Positions 59,325 to 64,000 of a stretch of DNA of 64,000 bases are shown piece after piece. Under the pieces are notes generated by a model. That model was not told the DNA's origin and searched no databases. It saw nothing but the letters and a program-made list of their open reading frames with translations. Where the stretch lies: NCBI GenBank assembly GCA_945878135.1, contig CAMDUL010000009.1, forward strand, positions 1 to 64,000, written 5' to 3'. Made by a program: the position numbers and the translations under genes. This DNA comes from Chthoniobacter flavus (GTDB lineage Bacteria; Verrucomicrobiota; Verrucomicrobiia; Chthoniobacterales; JACTMZ01). Numbering within the stretch: position 1 is the stretch's first letter; the number at the start of each line of letters is the position of its first letter.

Positions 59325-59681
59325 TCAGGGGATGAGGCGCGCGGGGTCGGAGAGGCGGCCGTCGGTGAACGTGACGCCTTCGGAACGGAGGAGACGGAGC
59401 TTCTTGGCGAGGACCGGACCGTTGATCTTTCCTTGGAAGCCGCCGGGCGTGAGATCGGAGGAGATGACCCGGTGGCAGGGAACCTCGGGGGCGAAAGGGT
59501 TGGTCCGGAGGGCTTGGCCGATGGCCCGGGGAGAGCGGCAGTTGATGCGACGGGCGAGGGCAGCGTAGGTGATGACTCGACCGACCGGGATGCGGCGGAG
59601 CGCGGTGTAGACCTTGTCGGCGAAGGGGGTGGCCCCGGTGGGGGATGGCAAATCTGAAATTCGAGCTTTCAGGGCAGACAC
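59325..59681 (-). CDS. MGMT-type methylated-DNA cysteine S-methyltransferase domain protein
   Basis: 118 residues consisting of the DNA-binding, C-terminal domain of Ogt/Ada-type alkyltransferases only. Visible are VYTALRRIPVGRVITYAALA (recognition helix), INCRSPRAIGQALRTNPF, and the acceptor-cysteine motif VPCHRVISSD. The substitution Cys to Trp that marks the alkyltransferase-like ATL group is absent, so methyl transfer is plausible. Family members of this minimal size also act as damage sensors. It lies three bases after yqgE-like on the same strand. Confidence 0.88.
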   Translation of the reverse strand: MSALKARISDLPSPTGATPFADKVYTALRRIPVGRVITYAALARRINCRSPRAIGQALRTNPFAPEVPCHRVISSDLTPGGFQGKINGPVLAKKLRLLRSEGVTFTDGRLSDPARLIP

Positions 59682-59684
59682 ATG

Positions 59685-60242
59685 TCAGTTCCGGGAGGGG
59701 TCCTCGGGGGCATCGGCCAGAACACTATACATCGGACCGAGGCCGCCCATGATGCGGCGCCAGGTGTTGTCATCGGCATCGGCACGGATGAGTTCCGGAT
59801 GGGGCTTGATCACGAGCCACGAGCTGAGGGCGATCTCGCGTTCGAGCTGGTTTTTCGACCAACCGGCGTAGCCGAGGAAGACGCGCAATTTGTCATCGAG
59901 ACCGGAGGGCAGGGAAAGGTCCCCGGCGGGTTTCTCCATCGGCTCGAACTTGCAGCCTCCCGCCGACGCATCCCACTCGAGAGTGGCGACGATCACCTGG
60001 TTGCGCTGGACAGGACCGCCTTCGTAAATCGGCACGTGCGGAATCTGGTCCAAGGCGTCGCCGATTTCCAGGTCACCGGCATTCTGGCCGAGCGGACGGT
60101 TGATGATGAAACCGAGCGCACCGTCATCCGCACTGTGATGCGAGAGGTAGAGAATGGCATGACGGAAATTCGGATCGGCCATCATGGGATGCGCGACGAG
60201 CAGCGATCCGGAAAGATCCCCCGCTTTGGGCAGACGCTTCAT
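59685..60242 (-). CDS. YqgE/AlgH family protein
   Basis: 185-residue protein of the YqgE/AlgH fold. The start LSGSLLVAHPMMADPNFRHA and LYLSHHSADDGALGFIINRP (with the strand GFIINRPLG) are family hallmarks, then VPIYEGGPVQRNQVIVATLE and LRVFLGYAGWSKNQLEREIA. Function is poorly defined; AlgH was first named as a regulator of alginate in Pseudomonas. It is preceded by lnt with 12 bases between, and has its own candidate promoter. Confidence 0.93.
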   Translation of the reverse strand: MKRLPKAGDLSGSLLVAHPMMADPNFRHAILYLSHHSADDGALGFIINRPLGQNAGDLEIGDALDQIPHVPIYEGGPVQRNQVIVATLEWDASAGGCKFEPMEKPAGDLSLPSGLDDKLRVFLGYAGWSKNQLEREIALSSWLVIKPHPELIRADADDNTWRRIMGGLGPMYSVLADAPEDPSRN

Positions 60243-60251
60243 TATGACTCC

Positions 60252-60280
60252 AAGTTAGCTTTCCTTGCCGGGCGAAGCAA
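60252..60280 (-). promoter_or_regulatory. Candidate promoter of the yqgE-like gene
   Basis: On the minus strand TTGCTT (60275-60280), a 17-base spacer and TAACTT (60252-60257) lie 9 bases before the ATG at 60242, across the end of lnt. Confidence 0.38.
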
Positions 60281-61868
60281 CTGCGCGGCGCGCCCGGACA
60301 AACAACGACCCGAGGGCGAAAAAAGTCACGGCGAGGCAGGCGGCGGAAAAAATGTCGCCATGGCGCATGTAGAAAGTGACCGGCGGGCTTTGCGGCACCC
60401 GGATTTCCGCGAGCATGACACCCTCGCCGAAAGTGTCGCCGTCCGGGGCTTCCAGCCTCTGCACGACCCGCCCGAGATGGTCGATGACGCAGGTGATGCC
60501 GGTGTTGGCGCAGCGGACCATGGGACGCCTGGTCTCGGCGCTGCGGAAGACCGCATGGGCGGCGTGCTGGCGGGCGCCGGCACTGCGCTTGAACCAGCCG
60601 TCATTGGTCAGATTGACGAACAATTGCGCCCCGGCATTGGCTCCGGCGCGGCCGAGGTATCCGAGGGAGTCCTCGAAGCAGATGAGCGGCACCATGGCCA
60701 CAGGCGGATCCGCCAGATGGAAGAGCACGGGGCCGGGGCCGGCATCGAAGTCCGCCGGCACGAGGTCGCCGACCACGATGGCGAAGAGCGGGAAACTTTC
60801 GCGCAGCGGGACATACTCCCCGAACATGACAAGATGGGACTTGGGGTAGACCTGCGCTTCGCCTGACGGGCCGGACAGCATCACGGCGGCATTGTAGTCG
60901 GCCTCGTGGCTGAGGATGAGCGTGCCGAGCATGAGAGCGTGGTCGCCTTTGCCGGCATACTCTTTGACAAACGCGTTGGCCGCCGCGTCCTCGAAGAATC
61001 CGCGCGGGGTGGCCGCCTCGGGCCAGAGAACGAGCTGCGGTTGCATGGCCAGCGCGCTCTCGGTCAGACGCGAGAGCGTGTCATAAATACGCTGCTCGAA
61101 AGCAGGGTTCCATTTCTCGTCCTGCGGGATAGACGGCTGGACCGCGGCGACCCGCAGGCCGGCGGTCTCCACGGGGACGGCCAGCTGACGGAGCCCGTAA
61201 CCGAACGCGGCGACGATGAGGGCAACGGTCAGGGTGAAATCAAAGTGGGCGCGGATTTTCCCGCCGCGCGCCTCGATCATGAGGCGGCGGACCGTGGCGA
61301 CGGCGATGGCGGAGGTCAGGACGGGGAGGAAGGAAAGTCCGCCCACGCCGGTCAGGGAAGAAAGCTGGATGAGCGGGATATTCCCGTGCAGGGCAATGCC
61401 GAGCGCGTTCCAACCGAAGCCGGTGAACACATGGCCGCGGAGGAATTCCAGTCCGACCCAAGCGGCCGCAGCGAGCAAACCGGTGGCGAGATTGCGCCAC
61501 GAGCTGAGCCAGACCGAACGGAAGGAGAAGGGGTCCTCCCGCGGGGTGGCGACAAGAAAGACGATGCCGGCCCATACGGCGGGATAGAGCGCAAGGTAAA
61601 GGCAGAGCATGAACCAACCGAGTGTGGTCACGGTGGTGAGCCAGGAGAGGGAACCGAGAAAGTAGACCAGGCCGGTGATGTAGCCGAGTTCCACTTTGCG
61701 CAGGAGCGGGTAGCGCGGGTGGTCGGGACCAAACCAGATGGCGGCGAGAAGTGGGGCGAGGGCGATCCAGACGAGCCACGCTTGGTCGAAGGGCGCAAAA
61801 GACAGGGTGAGCAGAAGCCCACTGAGGGCGGCAGCGAGCCAAGGCCAGAGGTTGCCGATGAACTTCAT
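60255..61868 (-). CDS. lnt: Apolipoprotein N-acyltransferase
   Basis: Final enzyme of lipoprotein maturation; adds the N-acyl chain to the lipid-modified Cys. 537 residues. Several N-terminal TM helices (WLAAALSGLLLTLSFAPFD) precede the nitrilase domain. The catalytic triad is visible as Glu in LVLWPEAATPRG, Lys in VYPKSHLVMFGEYVPLRES, and Cys in VPLICFEDSLGYL. A C-terminal TM (IFSAACLAVTFFALGSLFV) follows. Its presence fits the several lipoproteins in the window. Start at 61868 (MKFIGNLW). Confidence 0.95.
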   Translation of the reverse strand: MKFIGNLWPWLAAALSGLLLTLSFAPFDQAWLVWIALAPLLAAIWFGPDHPRYPLLRKVELGYITGLVYFLGSLSWLTTVTTLGWFMLCLYLALYPAVWAGIVFLVATPREDPFSFRSVWLSSWRNLATGLLAAAAWVGLEFLRGHVFTGFGWNALGIALHGNIPLIQLSSLTGVGGLSFLPVLTSAIAVATVRRLMIEARGGKIRAHFDFTLTVALIVAAFGYGLRQLAVPVETAGLRVAAVQPSIPQDEKWNPAFEQRIYDTLSRLTESALAMQPQLVLWPEAATPRGFFEDAAANAFVKEYAGKGDHALMLGTLILSHEADYNAAVMLSGPSGEAQVYPKSHLVMFGEYVPLRESFPLFAIVVGDLVPADFDAGPGPVLFHLADPPVAMVPLICFEDSLGYLGRAGANAGAQLFVNLTNDGWFKRSAGARQHAAHAVFRSAETRRPMVRCANTGITCVIDHLGRVVQRLEAPDGDTFGEGVMLAEIRVPQSPPVTFYMRHGDIFSAACLAVTFFALGSLFVRARRAVASPGKES

Positions 61869-62074
61869 TGCGCGGAGAGCAGAGCGAAACTAGCGGCCAA
61901 GGGAGCGGAGAGCACGGACAAAGGAGTGGCAGGCCCGTGGAGCCGGCGCGGGTGGGTGGGGGGTATTGTCCCCATGGGCCTTTGCGGCTGCCCGGGGCAC
62001 ACTGTGCTTATGCAATCAGGTGGCTATCGGGTCCGGACGATTGGGTGTCAGCCTCTTGGCCAGGGCGGGGCTTC
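61869..62074. other. Non-coding gap between lnt and a small RHH gene
   Basis: No gene is supported. The 10-mer GCGGAGAGCA occurs at 61872-61881 and 61905-61914, and once more at 24102-24111 before the sugar transferase start; the meaning is unclear. Nothing else recognisable. Confidence 0.4.
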
Positions 62075-62248
62075 TCAGCTGCCAAAGTCTTCCGATTCCT
62101 CCAGATGCCTCTCGATAATATCCGACGCCTCGGCCGATGAATCACGACCATTGGCTTGCGCGCGAAGCGTCAACTGCTGCTCCAGTTCCGCGGAAATGTC
62201 ATGGAGGAAAATGGTTTCGTATTTCGAGCCGGAATTCCGAGAGGTCAT
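62075..62248 (-). CDS. Small ribbon-helix-helix protein (FitA/antitoxin-like)
   Basis: 57 residues, start ATG at 62248, TGA ending at 62075. The core YETIFLHDISAELEQQLTLR followed by AQANGRDSSAEASDIIERHL matches the strand-helix-helix of FitA-like Arc/MetJ repressors. The tail is acidic (EESEDFGS). A -10-like TATAAA (plus 62260-62265) and a palindrome overlap lie just upstream. No toxin (PIN domain) follows. Short length makes this less certain, but composition and motif support it. Confidence 0.7.
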   Translation of the reverse strand: MTSRNSGSKYETIFLHDISAELEQQLTLRAQANGRDSSAEASDIIERHLEESEDFGS

Positions 62249-62263
62249 GACGAAGCGGTTTTA

Positions 62264-62276
62264 TATCACAATGATA
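62264..62276. promoter_or_regulatory. Candidate operator between the two RHH genes
   Basis: Perfect inverted repeat TATCA-N3-TGATA. It touches the TATAAA box of the minus-strand RHH gene (plus 62260-62265), the usual place of an autorepressor operator. Confidence 0.45.
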
Positions 62277-62362
62277 GGCCGTGAGAACGCTTTAAATGAC
62301 AGCCGGGCGGAGTCTCCATGCTTGCGCCCGACACATCCTTGGGGAATTATTTGGGATAGGTT

Positions 62363-62551
62363 GTGACAACAGAAAGAAAAACGCGCGCCATCGCGGTGCA
62401 GTTGACGCCCCAGACGATCAAGCGGCTGGATGAATTGGCGGCCGAGTCAGGGATCTCGCGCCACCGCTACATGATCCTCATCCTTGAGCGGGCGGTGGCT
62501 GCCAGTGTGACGGTGCGCGAGCAAGTGGCCTTCTCCAACGAGCGTCCTTGA
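62363..62551 (+). CDS. Small ribbon-helix-helix (CopG-like) protein
   Basis: 62 residues from a GTG. The RHH core reads TRAIAVQLTPQTIKRLDELA followed by AESGISRHRYMILILERAV, closely like CopG/MetJ-type DNA-binding proteins. It is divergent from another small RHH gene across 114 bases. No toxin partner is adjacent. A candidate -10 AATTAT ends at 62350, 12 bases before the start. Confidence 0.75.
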   Translation: MTTERKTRAIAVQLTPQTIKRLDELAAESGISRHRYMILILERAVAASVTVREQVAFSNERP

Positions 62552-62612
62552 GCCTCGGGCAGAGCCTGCCGCCGGGCCGGGCGAATCGGGCGCCGTCTCT
62601 GGGCGCGGAACC

Positions 62613-62650
62613 AAAAAGGCCCACGATGCCGGGCACCGCGGGCCTGTAGT
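62613..62650 (-). terminator. Bidirectional terminator between RHH and lipoprotein genes
   Basis: Arms AGGCCC (62617-62622) and GGGCCT (62640-62645) enclose CG/CG and TGCC/GGCA stems with two mismatches. On the minus strand it is followed by TTTTTGG, on the plus strand by GTAGTTTT. The minus-strand run is stronger and serves the small lipoprotein gene 18 bases after its stop. Confidence 0.75.
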
Positions 62651-62667
62651 TTTCCTGGTCGGCCGTA

Positions 62668-62814
62668 TTACCAGCCGCGATTTTCCATGCGGTGCTCGGT
62701 GCGCTCTTGCACGCGGGTGCTCTGCCGGGTCTGCGAGCGCTGGGCGGGGCTGAGGCAGGCGGTGAGGATGGAGGTGACGAGCAGGAGTGATCCGATACGG
62801 ATGATGTTTTTCAT
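62668..62814 (-). CDS. Tiny lipoprotein
   Basis: 48 residues: MKNIIRIGSLLLVTSILTAC, then a basic, Gln/Arg/Glu-rich tail (QRSQTRQSTRVQERTEHRME). The lipobox is ILTAC with Cys20 as the lipidated residue. It is below the usual ORF cut-off; support is the signal-plus-lipobox and the terminator 18 bases after its stop. Such short cell-envelope lipoproteins (entericidin-like in size) have no clear function. Confidence 0.65.
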   Translation of the reverse strand: MKNIIRIGSLLLVTSILTACLSPAQRSQTRQSTRVQERTEHRMENRGW

Positions 62815-62932
62815 ATGGGTTTTGTTTGGTTTGGTTGGATCCGGAACGGGCCGGAGCGTGGCAAGATCGGCGAGAGCCCGCGTGGAGGACTATGCAAAAT
62901 CCGCAGAATCGTGCGGCCCGGGCTGTCAACTC

Positions 62933-63967
62933 TCAGCGGGCGGCCGGTGCGTCCATGGCGCAGCGGAAGCCGACGTGGCTGCTGCCGGTGTCGGGCGGCG
63001 TGCCGCGGCGGGCGGCCGGGCGGTAACTTTCGCAATAGGAAGGATGACAGAGAAATGAACCACCTTTGGTCACGCGGCGTTCCGCCCCGGGGACGCCCGG
63101 AGGCGAGGGGTCGCCGGGAACAACGGTCTCGTTGTCGGCGGTGAGGGGCCCGCGCGGATCACAGCAGGCGGGCGCATCGCCGGCGCGCAGGGCGAAGGTG
63201 TCGGCACGGTAGAGGTCGCTGCACCAGTTCCAAACATTGCCGGCCATGTCATAAAGCCCGTAGCCATTGGGCGGGAAAGCACCGGCGGGCGAGGTGCCGG
63301 CATAGCCGTCGGCGCGGTCGTTGCGATGGGGGAAGTCGCCGGTCCAGCGGTTGAGCATGAACGCACCGTCCGGATTTTCGTCGTCGCCCCACGGGTAGCG
63401 GGCCTTCTCGAGTCCGCCGCGCGCGGCGAATTCCCACTCCGCTTCGGTGGGCAGGCGTTTGCCGGCCCATCGGGCGTAAGCTTGGGCGTCGGCGAAGGCG
63501 ACCTGGACAACGGGATGATTCCCGCGTCCTCCGATCGAGCTGCCCGGTCCTTCCGGATGACGCCACGAGGCGCCGGGGGTCCAGACCCACCATTGCGCCA
63601 TGTTGCGCAGGTCGACAGGTCCGGGAGTGTGACGGAAGACAAGGGAGCCGGGGGCGAGCATTTCGTCGGGGGGCTTCGGGGTGCCCGGCGGGACTTGCTT
63701 TCTGAGTTCCTCCCAATCAACCGGGCGCTCGGCAATGGTGACATAGCCGGTGGCCTCGACGAATTTGGCAAAGTCCGCGTTGGTCACCGGTTGGGCGTCG
63801 AGCAGGAAAGGCGCGACGGTAACACGGTGGGGCGGGCGTTCGTTGGGAAACGCGTAGTCCGCGTCCGATCCCATGGTGAACTCGCCGCCGGGGATGAGCA
63901 CCATGCCCGACGGCGGACGCGGTCCGCAGGAAGCGAGGCTCAGGGTGAGAAGCGCTAGGAGCCGCAT
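62933..63967 (-). CDS. Formylglycine-generating enzyme (SUMF) family lipoprotein
   Basis: 344 residues from ATG 63967 (a TTG at 63973 would add two). The signal ends LSLASCGP with a lipobox Cys. The FGE-sulfatase domain shows MVLIPGGEFTMGSD, VTNADFAKFVEATGY, RLPTEAEWEFAARGG, YPWGD, and GNVWNWCSDLY. Both active-site cysteines of true formylglycine-generating enzymes are kept: Cys307 and Cys312 in FLCHPSYCESYR, then HVGFRCA. Many SUMF-domain proteins lack them. It may activate sulfatases exported to the periplasm; no sulfatase is in the window. Confidence 0.9.
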   Translation of the reverse strand: MRLLALLTLSLASCGPRPPSGMVLIPGGEFTMGSDADYAFPNERPPHRVTVAPFLLDAQPVTNADFAKFVEATGYVTIAERPVDWEELRKQVPPGTPKPPDEMLAPGSLVFRHTPGPVDLRNMAQWWVWTPGASWRHPEGPGSSIGGRGNHPVVQVAFADAQAYARWAGKRLPTEAEWEFAARGGLEKARYPWGDDENPDGAFMLNRWTGDFPHRNDRADGYAGTSPAGAFPPNGYGLYDMAGNVWNWCSDLYRADTFALRAGDAPACCDPRGPLTADNETVVPGDPSPPGVPGAERRVTKGGSFLCHPSYCESYRPAARRGTPPDTGSSHVGFRCAMDAPAAR

Positions 63968-64000
63968 GGACAAGATACGGACCGTAACATTACGGCCGTC

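Noticed and set aside
61868-62140. 90-codon plus-strand frame after lnt
   Set aside because: Low-complexity Gly/Arg product without homology features; it overlaps the better supported minus-strand RHH gene.

Overview
The window is a dense, GC-rich bacterial chromosome segment that fits Verrucomicrobiota best. The main clue is a minus-strand block at 13157-22617 with the order and features of the Akkermansia Amuc_1098-1102 type IV pilus-like cluster: two tandem secretins, a calcium-loop protein, a PilO-like coiled-coil protein, a PilM-PilN fusion and a small secreted protein. Few genes have a clear Shine-Dalgarno sequence. Several begin with GTG or TTG placed 6-9 bases after a TAnnnT-like -10 box, which suggests leaderless transcripts. 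No rRNA, tRNA, CRISPR array, insertion sequence or prophage was recognised, so this looks like core chromosome.

Layout. 1-7070: end of a GH13 glycosidase, a solute-binding protein, mscL, an MBL hydrolase divergent from thyA-folA, and a first Mla-type lipid transporter (mlaE-mlaF-mlaD). 7181-13108: carB, then rnc, rho and coaE on the minus strand. 13157-24095: the pilus/secretin cluster and an exopolysaccharide-type sugar transferase. 24170-31508: aroD-trpD, a class A penicillin-binding protein, an HdeD-like protein, an SLC13/RCK permease and a site-2 protease. 31608-40301: an acetyl-CoA hydrolase/CoA-transferase next to citrate synthase (an AarC-AarA-like pairing), an EEP-family phosphodiesterase, ppdK and bioA. 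40448-43883: a second, complete Mla operon (mlaE-F-D-C-A).

44138-48728: a cobalamin riboswitch before a secreted protein and a pseudopilin-like protein, followed by metY-metX. 48786-54811: MATE exporter, M42 peptidase, deoxyhypusine synthase-like protein with a DUF2237 protein, cyclophilin, M14-type hydrolase and a Cys-rich membrane protein. 54867-59324: tig-clpP-clpX-trmB and an ECF-like sigma factor. 59325-63967: an MGMT-type protein, YqgE, lnt, two divergent ribbon-helix-helix regulators, a tiny lipoprotein and a formylglycine-generating-enzyme-like lipoprotein with both active-site cysteines.

Envelope biology dominates: two Mla systems, Lnt, a PBP, a secretin machine, several lipoproteins and a site-2 protease. 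The points most worth following up are the duplicated secretin in a pilMN-O-P-Q-like operon, the B12-riboswitch secreted-protein/pseudopilin unit, the recurrent leaderless promoter architecture, and the structured leader before the CoA-transferase gene.
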